Assembly (NCBI GenBank): GCA_014237405.1
Contig: JABZFO010000138.1
Coordinates: forward strand, 1-42,023
Origin: Desulfosarcina sp.
GTDB lineage: Bacteria; Desulfobacterota; Desulfobacteria; Desulfobacterales; Desulfosarcinaceae
Direction of reading: 5' to 3'
Length of the DNA stretch: 42,023 bases
The notes below the pieces were generated by a model. It did not search any database and was not told the DNA's origin. It was given only the letters and a program-made list of their open reading frames with translations. The translations under genes and the position numbers were made by a program. Shown in pieces: positions 32,277 through 40,087 of this stretch (position 1 is its first letter; each line of letters opens with the position of its first letter).

Positions 32277-33458
32277 TTAGAAGCTCGCAGTACACCAAGG
32301 GGCCGTGCTTTCCGGCATCCGGTTGTCCCGGAACAGCATTTCAAACCGCTCCAACTCCTCTTCGGATCCCATGTGGCAGCTCAAGATGGCCGGGTTTTCC
32401 CGAACAGCGGCCACCAGGGCCGTCGCTACCTGCGGGTCGAAGCGGGTGCCGGAACCGGTTTTCAGCTGGATAGCGGCGTCTTCCAGGCTGATGGGACGGA
32501 TGCCGGCCCTGCCGGCGATCATGGTCTCAAAGGCGTCACATACGGCAAGAATACGCGCCCCTAATGGTATGGCCGCACCTGTCAGGCCGTCCGGGTAGCC
32601 GCTGCCGTCAACGTGTTCGTGGTGATGGCGCACCATGGGGATGAGGTGCTCCAGAAACACCAGGGGCCGCAGGATGTTGGCCCCCACCACCGGATGCATC
32701 CGGATCAGGTCCATTTCCTTGGCAGAAAGGCGACCCAGGCGTCCCAGGATCTCCCGGCCGGTACCAATCTTGCCAATGTCGTGCAGCAGGCCGGCCTGAT
32801 AGAGGGCCCGAGCCTGCTTTTCAGGCAGCTCCATTTTTTGGGCGGTAATTCTGGCGAGCCGGGCCACGTTGAGAGAGTGGCCGTGGGTTTCCGGATGCTT
32901 GGCCTCCAAGGCCATGGCCAGCCCCTCCACGGTCTGGCGGAACGTGTCCAGCAAACATTCATCATAACGCAGGGCCTTGTGAAGGGCAATGGCTCCCTGC
33001 TCTCCCAGCGCCGTAAGAAACTCCACCTCGGTACTGTTCAGCTCACGCTTCATACCGAAATAAACGGCCAGAACCCCCGCATAGGGAGGCACGATCTCCA
33101 CGGGCATGCCGATCACAGTCACCACCCGCCGCTTGCCCAGCCGCTCGAGATCCGGCAGTCGTTCATCATAGCGGGCATCTTCGATGAACACCATGGAATC
33201 GGCATCTGCCGGAAAGATGGTCTGCAGGGTGGGAAGATCCACGCCGGACAGGCTGCGGTAGTCAAACCCACTGGAGACCTTGTGCTCGATGCATTCGGCT
33301 TCCCGGTTGATGATCCAGTAGATGCAGCCTGTGGCCGCCATGGCTTCGGTGATGGACGACACGATGCGGCCCAGAATTTCTTCGGTCTCCATGCCGGAAT
33401 GGATGGCCTTGGAGACATTGGCAAAGGCCTTGAAGTACTGATGGTAACTGGAAATCAT
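32277..33458 (-). CDS. GAF/HD-GYP cyclic-di-GMP phosphodiesterase-type protein
   Basis: The 393-aa protein has an N-terminal GAF-like sensor (about 15-165) and a HD-GYP domain (about 175-365). The metal site HD at 226-227 (LLHDIGKIG) and HHHEHVDGSGYPDG (278-291) are complete, so hydrolysis of cyclic di-GMP to GMP is likely. There is no membrane segment, so it acts in the cytosol and may sense a small ligand or redox state. A family-B palindrome lies just beyond the stop. The next upstream gene is a membrane protein, 43 nt away. Confidence 0.87.
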   Translation of the reverse strand: MISSYHQYFKAFANVSKAIHSGMETEEILGRIVSSITEAMAATGCIYWIINREAECIEHKVSSGFDYRSLSGVDLPTLQTIFPADADSMVFIEDARYDERLPDLERLGKRRVVTVIGMPVEIVPPYAGVLAVYFGMKRELNSTEVEFLTALGEQGAIALHKALRYDECLLDTFRQTVEGLAMALEAKHPETHGHSLNVARLARITAQKMELPEKQARALYQAGLLHDIGKIGTGREILGRLGRLSAKEMDLIRMHPVVGANILRPLVFLEHLIPMVRHHHEHVDGSGYPDGLTGAAIPLGARILAVCDAFETMIAGRAGIRPISLEDAAIQLKTGSGTRFDPQVATALVAAVRENPAILSCHMGSEEELERFEMLFRDNRMPESTAPWCTASF

Positions 33459-33501
33459 GGGTCCTCGTAATTGGAATTACTGCCGGTGGTAAAAGAAAAA
33501 A

Positions 33502-34053
33502 TCACATCCACAAGTAGAGAAGACAGCCCACATAGACCACTGTGGCCACGGCGGCCAGCGTCATCTTGACGGAAGAGAGGCCCGACGCGGCCTTGACGGC
33601 CACGAAAATCGCTGACGCGCCGTAACCAGCGGCCACAAGGGCATAGCCGGTCAGCACCGCACCGGCCGCACCGCTTTGCAGGGCGGATACCGCCGGCGCC
33701 AGGGGCCACAGGGCGATGGCCGCGGTGCCGATGTAAAGGTAGGGCGGCATGAATTGGGGGTTACCGCCAATGCCCCGGCAAAATACCCAGACGAACAGGG
33801 AAAGGCCGCAGTGCATGAAAAAAGCGATGGAGATACCCACCATCAGGATCATCAGGGGGTTGAAAGAAACCGCGGCATCCGGCTGCCGAGCCAAAAAGGC
33901 ATTGGCGAATTGAATGGAAGCTACGCCGTAGATCAGCCCCAGCACGGCGACGTTGATCATACAGTAGCGCATGGGCAGCTGGGTTGGGGCCAGCGCTTTA
34001 AAAACGGTGCCGTCCAGCTTGAGGATCCGAAACATATGCTGAAAGTAGTTCAT
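33502..34053 (-). CDS. Polytopic membrane protein, Yip1-like
   Basis: The 182-aa product has about five hydrophobic segments: residues about 30-50, 65-90, 105-125, 130-150 and 160-180. The beginning, MNYFQHMFRILKLDGTVF, resembles Yip1-domain proteins of bacteria, but I am not certain. ATG 34053 follows aaaggggcgg, and a start six codons earlier is open. Its role is unknown. It may be cotranscribed with the HD-GYP gene, 43 nt downstream of it. Confidence 0.6.
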   Translation of the reverse strand: MNYFQHMFRILKLDGTVFKALAPTQLPMRYCMINVAVLGLIYGVASIQFANAFLARQPDAAVSFNPLMILMVGISIAFFMHCGLSLFVWVFCRGIGGNPQFMPPYLYIGTAAIALWPLAPAVSALQSGAAGAVLTGYALVAAGYGASAIFVAVKAASGLSSVKMTLAAVATVVYVGCLLYLWM

Positions 34054-34294
34054 GGCCGCCCCTTTTACCATAGGGTTGGGAACGAAATAGATTGAATATA
34101 AATTGCGCAGGATTTCAGTTCGCCAGTTTTATTTAAAATCCGGCAAGGCGCATCAACGGTTGCATACTTAGTTGTCTGTAGCCGTTGATGCAACGCGGAA
34201 GACGGACGGAAAGACAAGCAATTTTGTTCAATTTATAAGGTTCACAATCCTTAGATTTGCAGACCGCCTCCATGTTTTCCTCCCTGTATACCAG

Positions 34295-34322
34295 AAAAGG
34301 GAGGCCAATGCCTCCCTTTTTT
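34295..34322. terminator. Bidirectional intrinsic terminator candidate
   Basis: aaaagggaggc pairs perfectly with gcctccctttt around caat and is followed by more T on the plus strand. The mirrored A-run gives a T-run on the minus strand. It can therefore end transcripts from either side. Confidence 0.65.
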
Positions 34323-34367
34323 GAATCATTGCCATACACCCATTTTTCGGTGCAAAACACGCTTGTT

Positions 34368-34403
34368 AACAGACTCCCCGCAGTTGAATGCGGGGAATCT
34401 GTT
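34368..34403 (-). terminator. Terminator hairpin of the symporter operon
   Basis: tccccgca (34375-34382) pairs with tgcgggga (34389-34396) around gttgaa. aacaga and tctgtt extend the stem beyond one mismatch. It lies 19 nt after the symporter stop on the minus strand. Confidence 0.62.
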
Positions 34404-34421
34404 TTAACAACGAATCACGCG

Positions 34422-36056
34422 CTACCAGGGTTGCAGGCCCCAGAAGAAAATCGCCATACACACGATGGCAACAATGATCGGCACGGTGATGGCGCTGTAG
34501 CGGACCTCTTCGTATTGGTCGCCCCATCCGTGGATGCGGTCGATGACCATCTTGTCCTCGAGGGTGGGGGCATAGGCCGAAAGGGCCGACACCCGGTTGA
34601 ACACGATGGACAGGATGATGAACATGGCAAAACTCAGCGGGATGGTGACCATGCCGCCGGACATGCCAAGCGCGGCCACCAGCCCCTTGCCCACGCAGAT
34701 GCTGGGAAGCACGTGGGGCGAAATGATGATGAAGAGCACGCCACAGAAGGTGGAGGAGACGATGAGCGCCAGCTTGTTGGCCTCTTTCCACCACACGCCC
34801 AGCAGGATGGCCGGCGTCGCGGTGGTGGCCAGCAGGCCGAAGGCCCACAGGATGCTGGTGACCAGAAACTTGGGCGGTTTGAAGGCCAGAATGATGGCTG
34901 TGAGACCGCCAATGAGAAGGGCCGCATAGCCCCATTTCATTTTCTTCTTGGTGTCCATGTCGGGCGCCAAAACGCCCATCAGGTCACTGCCCACGAGGCC
35001 GGCGATGGCCATCAGGTTACCGCCGATGGTGGAAAGCCCGGCGGCCACGGCGCCACCCATAACAAACGCAGCCACAAGCGTGGGATTGTAGAACACATTG
35101 AGGATCAGCAGGGTCTGGTCCGGGCTGGCGATGACCCTGCCGGTGCTAGCGGTAAAGTAGTTACCGGCAAAGCCCACCACGTATGTTCCGGAAAAGAGCA
35201 GTCCGAGGAACATGCTAAACCACACCACCGCCCAGCGGGCGCTCTTGACGCTGGAGGAAGTAAAGACGCGCATGGCCAGATGGGGAAGGGCCACCGGTCC
35301 CAGGGTAAATGCGGGGATCAGGGCGAAGTACCACCTAAAATCGTACTTCATGTCGAAAAAGGTGGGGATGGCCTGGAGCATATCCGGCACCATGTCACCG
35401 TAGGCCAGGGGCGGGAACCACCAGCCCGAAGACCCCATGGCCTTCATGATGGCACCCATGGGAACAATCATGGCGATGGTCATCACAATCATCTGGAAGG
35501 CCGCGTTGTATGACGCGCCGTACATGCCGCCGATGGTGATGAACCCGACGGTGGCCAGGCCGGCGACCACCAGAGCCGTGTTGTAGGGCACGCCGAACAG
35601 CAGTTCGAAGGCCCGGCCCAATCCTATCATCTGACCCAGGGCATACATAATCATAATCAGGATCATCCAGCACACGATAACGATGGTGGATGGATTTCCG
35701 TAGCGCGCTTTGATGAACGTCGCCGGGGTAAAGGCCTTCATCCGCCGGAGGCTGGTGCCGTACAGTAAAGTGAGCAGCGGAATAGAGATGGCCCACTGGA
35801 TCCACAGGTAGACAAAGGGCACCTGCAGTTTGAGAATCAGGGCGATGACGCCCAAGAAAGTAGCCAGGCTGGCCCAGGTGGCCGCCATACCCAGGCCGTT
35901 GGTTACCGGCCCGATGGAAAAGCCGGCGGCGTAAAAGTCTTCGTCACTGGTGGTTTTTCGGCTGGCCATATAGCCCACGGCGTAAAAAATAATAAACAGA
36001 ACGATAACCACGCCGATACCGATCCAAACATTGCTTAAGGCATATTCTGATGGCAT
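34422..36056 (-). CDS. Solute:sodium symporter, acetate-permease-like
   Basis: This 544-aa protein with 13 or so membrane helices belongs to the SSS family. The N-terminal SRKTTSDEDFYAAGFSIGPVTNGLGMAATWASLATFLG is the family hallmark with the sodium-site region. TPATFIKARYGNP is the second signature. The ActP-like acetate and short-chain carboxylate transporters are the closest type by eye. The small membrane protein upstream (8-nt gap) and an acyl-CoA synthetase further upstream support uptake and activation of a carboxylate. The substrate is inferred. Confidence 0.83.
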   Translation of the reverse strand: MPSEYALSNVWIGIGVVIVLFIIFYAVGYMASRKTTSDEDFYAAGFSIGPVTNGLGMAATWASLATFLGVIALILKLQVPFVYLWIQWAISIPLLTLLYGTSLRRMKAFTPATFIKARYGNPSTIVIVCWMILIMIMYALGQMIGLGRAFELLFGVPYNTALVVAGLATVGFITIGGMYGASYNAAFQMIVMTIAMIVPMGAIMKAMGSSGWWFPPLAYGDMVPDMLQAIPTFFDMKYDFRWYFALIPAFTLGPVALPHLAMRVFTSSSVKSARWAVVWFSMFLGLLFSGTYVVGFAGNYFTASTGRVIASPDQTLLILNVFYNPTLVAAFVMGGAVAAGLSTIGGNLMAIAGLVGSDLMGVLAPDMDTKKKMKWGYAALLIGGLTAIILAFKPPKFLVTSILWAFGLLATTATPAILLGVWWKEANKLALIVSSTFCGVLFIIISPHVLPSICVGKGLVAALGMSGGMVTIPLSFAMFIILSIVFNRVSALSAYAPTLEDKMVIDRIHGWGDQYEEVRYSAITVPIIVAIVCMAIFFWGLQPW

Positions 36057-36065
36057 AATCCCCCC

Positions 36066-36347
36066 TTATTCCTTGGCGATAATCTTTTCTTTTTTGTTCT
36101 CTTCGGCAAAGGCTTCCATTTCGTCGTCAAACTTGTTGCAAACCAGGGTCATCACCAGGCAGACCCCGGCTATGCCGAACCACCCCAGCAGAATGGGAAC
36201 GATGTACTGGGTGGGAAATCCCCACATGGTGCCGGTTTGAAGACTGGGGAAAAGCACGAAAATCGATGCACTGTGCCCCGTCAGAAGCAGCAGGACAGAA
36301 AAGATCACGGTGATCCACATCTCTTTTCGGTAGAGTTTATCCTTCAT
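36066..36347 (-). CDS. Small two-helix partner of the symporter
   Basis: This 93-aa protein has two hydrophobic helices (about 10-32 and 45-70) and a basic-acidic tail ending in KKEKIIAKE. Small proteins with two helices, such as DUF485 or DUF4212 types, usually accompany SSS symporters. It precedes the symporter by 8 nt on the same strand, so the two are surely cotranscribed. Its function in the pair is unknown, perhaps assembly or sodium coupling. Confidence 0.75.
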   Translation of the reverse strand: MKDKLYRKEMWITVIFSVLLLLTGHSASIFVLFPSLQTGTMWGFPTQYIVPILLGWFGIAGVCLVMTLVCNKFDDEMEAFAEENKKEKIIAKE

Positions 36348-36377
36348 GTTTATTCTCCTTTACAGGTTGGGAAGTTT

Positions 36378-36470
36378 GGGCAGGCGTTTACACACCTGCC
36401 CATGGCACTTGGGATTAAGGGCCTCGGTAAAATACAAGCAAGATAGTGCAATTAATTTTTCCGAGGCCCT
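36378..36470. repeat. Two nested-style inverted repeats between synthetase and symporter genes
   Basis: gggcagg/cctgccc (36378-36384, 36395-36401) is a 7-bp hairpin. agggcctcgg/ccgaggccct (36418-36427, 36461-36470) is a perfect 10-bp pair with a 33-nt loop. Both lie in the 138-bp gap after the acyl-CoA synthetase stop. They may attenuate or separate the two transcripts. Confidence 0.5.
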
Positions 36471-36485
36471 GAAAGTGCACCCGGT

Positions 36486-38117
36486 TTATTTTTTGTTCCA
36501 CTCGGCATCTCGAAGGTCGATACGGCGGATCTTGCCGCTGACGGTCTTTGGCAGTTCAACCACGAAGTCGATCTTTCTGGGGTACTTGTACGGTGCCGTC
36601 ACTTTTTTCACATAATCCTGCAGTTCCTTGACCAGGGCGTCGCTACCCTCGAAGCCGGGGGCCAGGATGACGAAGGCCTTGACCACTTCACCCCGGGTGG
36701 GATCCGGGCTGGAGACCACGGCGGATTCAGCCACCGCCGGATGCTCGATGAGGGCGCTTTCCACTTCGAAGGGTCCGATGCGGTAGCCGGAGGTAAGGAT
36801 AACATCGTCGGAACGACCCACGAACCAGAAGTATCCATCTTCATCCACGTATGCCCGGTCGCCGGTGATATACCAGTCGCCGCGGTAGGTGGCGGCGGTG
36901 CGGTCCGGCTCTTTCCAGTACTCCTTGAACAGGCCCACGGGGCGTTCGGGCTTGACGGCTATGGCGATGTCCCCTTCGGTGTTGGGGGGCAGTACGTTTC
37001 CTTCGTCGTCGATGACCTTCAGATTGAATCCGGGGGTAGGCTTGCCCATGGAGCCGTATCGCGCCTCGATGCAGGGGAAGCTGCCGCACAGCAAGACGGT
37101 TTCGGTCTGGCCGTAACCGTCACGGATGATGCAGCCGGTGGCCTTTTTCCACACCTCGATGATCTCCGGGTTCAGCGGCTCGCCGGCCCCCACGCAGTGG
37201 CGCAGGTTGGGGAACGTGAACTTGCTCAGGTCCTGAAGCACCAGCATGCGGTAGATGGTGGGGGCACCGCACATGGTGGTCACGGGGTACTTGGAGAGCA
37301 GTTCCAGCGTCTTGATGGGATCAAAGCGGTCCGTATGGTGGATGAACTGGGCCGCACCCTGCTGCCAGGGGCCGAAGTAGCTGCTCCAGGCGGCCTTGGC
37401 CCAACCGGTGTCGCTGATGTTCCAGTGCATGTCATCGGGCCTGAGGTCCAGCCAGTACTTGCCGGTCACCTGGTGGCCGATGGGATAGGATGCATGGGTG
37501 TGCAGGGCCATCTTGGGAAAGCCCGTGGTGCCGGAGGTGAAGTAGACGATGCAGCTGTCCTCGCTTTTGGTTTTGGCGGTCTCGTAAACGTCCGATGCCG
37601 CATTCACGGCGTCCGTGTAGAATGTCCAGCCGTCTCTGGGTTCGGTGATGACGATCTTGCTCTTGACAGACGGGCATTCAGCCGCCACTTCGTCGAAGCG
37701 CGCGGCAATCTCCGGATTGGTAATGATGCAGACCGCCTCGGAGGTGTCGGCCCGGTATTTGAGATCTTTGGAGGTGAGTTGGGTGGTGCCCGGCGCCACC
37801 ACCGAACCCATGCGGATGCAGGCGGTGAAGGCTTCCCACCATTCGATATTTCTCGGCAGCACCATCATGACCACGTCGTCGCGCTTGACGCCGGCGGCGG
37901 CCAGAACGTTGGCAAACTGCCTGGAGGCCCGGCTGATGTCCGCGAAGGTCTTTTTGATTTCCGTGCCTTCGTCATCCGCCCAGAGCATGGCCAGCTTATC
38001 CGGATCCTCGGCCCAGCGATCAATGACATCGCCGGCAAAGTTGAAAAACTCAGGTACCTGCCAGGTGAAGCTGCTGTACTCTTTGTCATAATCGGTCATG
38101 TTTAGTAATTGGGTCAT
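36486..38117 (-). CDS. AMP-forming acyl-CoA synthetase (medium-chain/acetyl type)
   Basis: The 543-aa ligase has the P-loop-like YFTSGTTGFPK (about 192-202), DGYGQTETVLL, the TGDRAYVDEDGYFWFVGRSDD region and the C-terminal Lys in KTVSGKIRR (about 529). It activates a carboxylate with ATP and CoA. By sequence it resembles the MACS/benzoate-CoA-ligase-like branch more than Acs proper. ATG 38117 follows gagaggtgg; the frame is open to 38198. It is upstream of a carboxylate symporter pair, so the imported acid is a probable substrate. Confidence 0.87.
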   Translation of the reverse strand: MTQLLNMTDYDKEYSSFTWQVPEFFNFAGDVIDRWAEDPDKLAMLWADDEGTEIKKTFADISRASRQFANVLAAAGVKRDDVVMMVLPRNIEWWEAFTACIRMGSVVAPGTTQLTSKDLKYRADTSEAVCIITNPEIAARFDEVAAECPSVKSKIVITEPRDGWTFYTDAVNAASDVYETAKTKSEDSCIVYFTSGTTGFPKMALHTHASYPIGHQVTGKYWLDLRPDDMHWNISDTGWAKAAWSSYFGPWQQGAAQFIHHTDRFDPIKTLELLSKYPVTTMCGAPTIYRMLVLQDLSKFTFPNLRHCVGAGEPLNPEIIEVWKKATGCIIRDGYGQTETVLLCGSFPCIEARYGSMGKPTPGFNLKVIDDEGNVLPPNTEGDIAIAVKPERPVGLFKEYWKEPDRTAATYRGDWYITGDRAYVDEDGYFWFVGRSDDVILTSGYRIGPFEVESALIEHPAVAESAVVSSPDPTRGEVVKAFVILAPGFEGSDALVKELQDYVKKVTAPYKYPRKIDFVVELPKTVSGKIRRIDLRDAEWNKK

Positions 38118-38561
38118 GATTTCCACCTCTCTGTTTATGCTGTTATCAGGATACCGGCACCGACTTTGTCGTGGTGGCCGGAAGGTAACGGGATGCAATG
38201 GCCGCGGGGCGATCGCTGAGTGGGGGATTAATGAATCTGATTTACTAAATAGTGTTTTACTAAAGGAATGGGGATGAAAACAATCGGCGGCACGCCGATT
38301 TTCACGTGAGTCGACGGACCTATGGAACTGTCGGAAATCGCCTGATGAATGGTAGGTTTTCCACCTACATAAAACGCGCCGGATCTTTTACGGTTACCCT
38401 GAAAGCACTGCCACACCAGCCTTTACAATCCTTGTCGTTGGTGATATTGCATGCTTTTGCGTAGTTTTATGGTGATTTTCACGACTATCCGTTAACCAGC
38501 AAAGATCCGGGCCCAGAGGACCAGGTTTTGGATTCTGAATAAATTAGTGTGGAACAATCAC
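38118..38561. other. 444-bp divergent spacer between synthetase and gatB genes
   Basis: The spacer must hold the divergent promoters of both genes, but I see no strong sigma-70 pair. It contains an 8-bp hairpin, aatcggcg/cgccgatt (38282-38289, 38293-38300), with loop gca. It also has gtaggt/acctac near 38360. The 62-aa open frame on the minus strand has no support. Confidence 0.5.
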
Positions 38562-39895
38562 ATGGATTTTACCCCCGTCATCGGCCTTGAAGTTCACGCC
38601 CAGCTCAAAACCCGGACCAAGATTTTCTGCGGCTGCACCACCGCCTTTGGTGCGCCCCCGAACACCCACACCTGTCCGGTGTGCCTGGGAATGCCCGGCG
38701 TGCTGCCGGTACTCAACAAAAAGGTGGTGGACTACACCATCAAAATGGCCCTGGCGACGAACTGCACCGTTCAGCCGGAAAGCCGGTTCGCCCGTAAAAA
38801 CTACTTTTACCCGGACTTGCCCAAGGGCTACCAGATGAAGAGGATGCCGGCAAGCTTATCCACGATCAGAACCTTCCTGTCAGCCGGGTGGACCTGAACC
38901 GAGCCGGTGTGCCGCTGATGGAAGTCGTGAGCGAGCCGGACATCCGCAGCCCGGAGGCCGCCGGCGAATACCTGCGCCAGCTTAGGGCCATCCTGCGATA
39001 CCTGGACATCAGCGACGGAAACATGGAGGAAGGGAGTTTCCGCTGCGACGCCAACGTCTCCATCATGCCCGAGGGATCTGCGGTCTTCGGCACCCGGACC
39101 GAGGTGAAAAACCTCAACTCCTTCAAGCACGTGGAAAAAGCGATCTATTACGAAATTGCCCGCCAGAAGGAGGTCATTCTCGACGGCGGCCAGGTGGTCC
39201 AGGAGACCCGTCTATGGCAGCCGGACAAAGGGCAAACCGTATCCATGCGGGGCAAGGAAGATGCCCACGACTACCGCTATTTCCCCGATCCGGACCTGCT
39301 GCCCCTATTGATCGACGACGCGTGGATCGACAAAATGAAGGCGGAAATGCCCGAGCTCGCCGCCCAGCGAAAAGCCCGGTATATGGCAGACTACGGCCTG
39401 TCATCCGCCGATGCCCGGGTCTTGACCGGCAGCCGCGAGCTGTCCGACTATTTTGAGGCCTGCGTGGCCAAATTCGATCAGCCCAAACCGGTAGCCAACT
39501 GGATCATGGGCGATCTGCTGGGCCTGCTCAACGCAAAGGGCCTGGATATAAACAACTCGCCGATCTCCCCCGAAAACATGGCCGGTCTGTTGAAGCTTTT
39601 GGATGCCGGCGTCATCAGCGGTAAGATTGCCAAAACAGTCTTTGAGGCCATGGCCGAAACCGGCAAACCGGCCAAAACCATCGTCGGGGAAAAGGGCCTG
39701 GTGCAAGTATCCGACACCTCGGCCATCGACCCCATCGTGGATGCAATCATCGCCAACCACCCGGATGAAGTTGAACGATATCGCGGCGGCCAGAAAAAAC
39801 TCATGGGCTTCTTTGTGGGCCAGGCGATGAAAGAAACCAAAGGGAAGGCTAATCCGAAAATCGTCAACGAAATTTTGCGGGAAAAATTAGGGTAA
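38562..39895 (+). pseudogene. gatB: Asp-tRNA(Asn)/Glu-tRNA(Gln) amidotransferase subunit B, internal gap
   Basis: The N-terminal part is intact: [36 protein letters not shown] and [10 protein letters not shown], ending at about 38834. The family continues in another frame with [35 protein letters not shown] and the helical C-terminal domain to 39895. The 33-35 residues usually between are missing, so about 100 bp and the frame are lost. The reconstructed length, near 477, agrees with normal GatB. GatB is needed to make Gln- or Asn-tRNA in bacteria lacking the direct synthetases, so a genuine null would need a second copy. An assembly gap is the leading alternative. ATG 38562 is preferred to GTG 38547 by family similarity. 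Confidence 0.83.
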
Positions 39896-39904
39896 AAAGA
39901 CTGG

Positions 39905-39924
39905 ATCCCCGCCTGCGCGGGGAT
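39905..39924. terminator. CCCGCC-type hairpin after gatB
   Basis: atccccgc and gcggggat pair perfectly around ctgc, 9 nt after the gatB stop, with ggatgaca following. Related hairpins lie at 40021 (inverted orientation) and 14507 (degenerate). It may terminate gatB and belongs to an intergenic repeat family. Confidence 0.55.
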
Positions 39925-40020
39925 GACAAATAGTTAATAATTCACTTAACAGAATGGCTATAGGCTGGTCTGGCAACGATTTTAAAAACGACCATTATTC
40001 GCCAAACCAACTTCCCGGTC

Positions 40021-40040
40021 ATTCCCGCGGAGGCGGGAAT
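40021..40040. repeat. CCCGCC-type hairpin, inverted copy
   Basis: attcccgc pairs perfectly with gcgggaat around ggag, followed by ccagaac. It is the inverted relative of 39905-39924, and the pair brackets the 100-bp gap between gatB and the FG-GAP gene. Confidence 0.55.
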
Positions 40041-40087
40041 CCAGAACAAGCTGAATTACCGTACCACTTATAAACAGGAGACACCCG

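Larger units (their letters stand above)
34054..34421. other. 368-bp spacer with several hairpins
   Basis: No convincing gene lies here. It contains a 10-bp inverted repeat (gcatcaacgg 34150-34159, ccgttgatgc 34182-34191) and two terminator-like hairpins, listed below. It separates the symporter operon from the membrane-protein gene; promoters for the latter are expected but not evident. Confidence 0.55.

Noticed and set aside
34133..34360. 75-aa minus-strand frame in the 34054-34421 spacer
   Set aside because: It crosses two hairpins and a terminator-like structure, has no recognisable motif and no good ribosome site.
36741..38105. 454-codon plus-strand frame opposite the acyl-CoA synthetase
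   Set aside because: It is the complement of a gene with complete AMP-ligase motifs; no ribosome site or domain is seen.
38228..38416. 62-aa minus-strand frame upstream of the acyl-CoA synthetase
   Set aside because: No motif or ribosome site, and it runs through a hairpin in what should be a promoter region.
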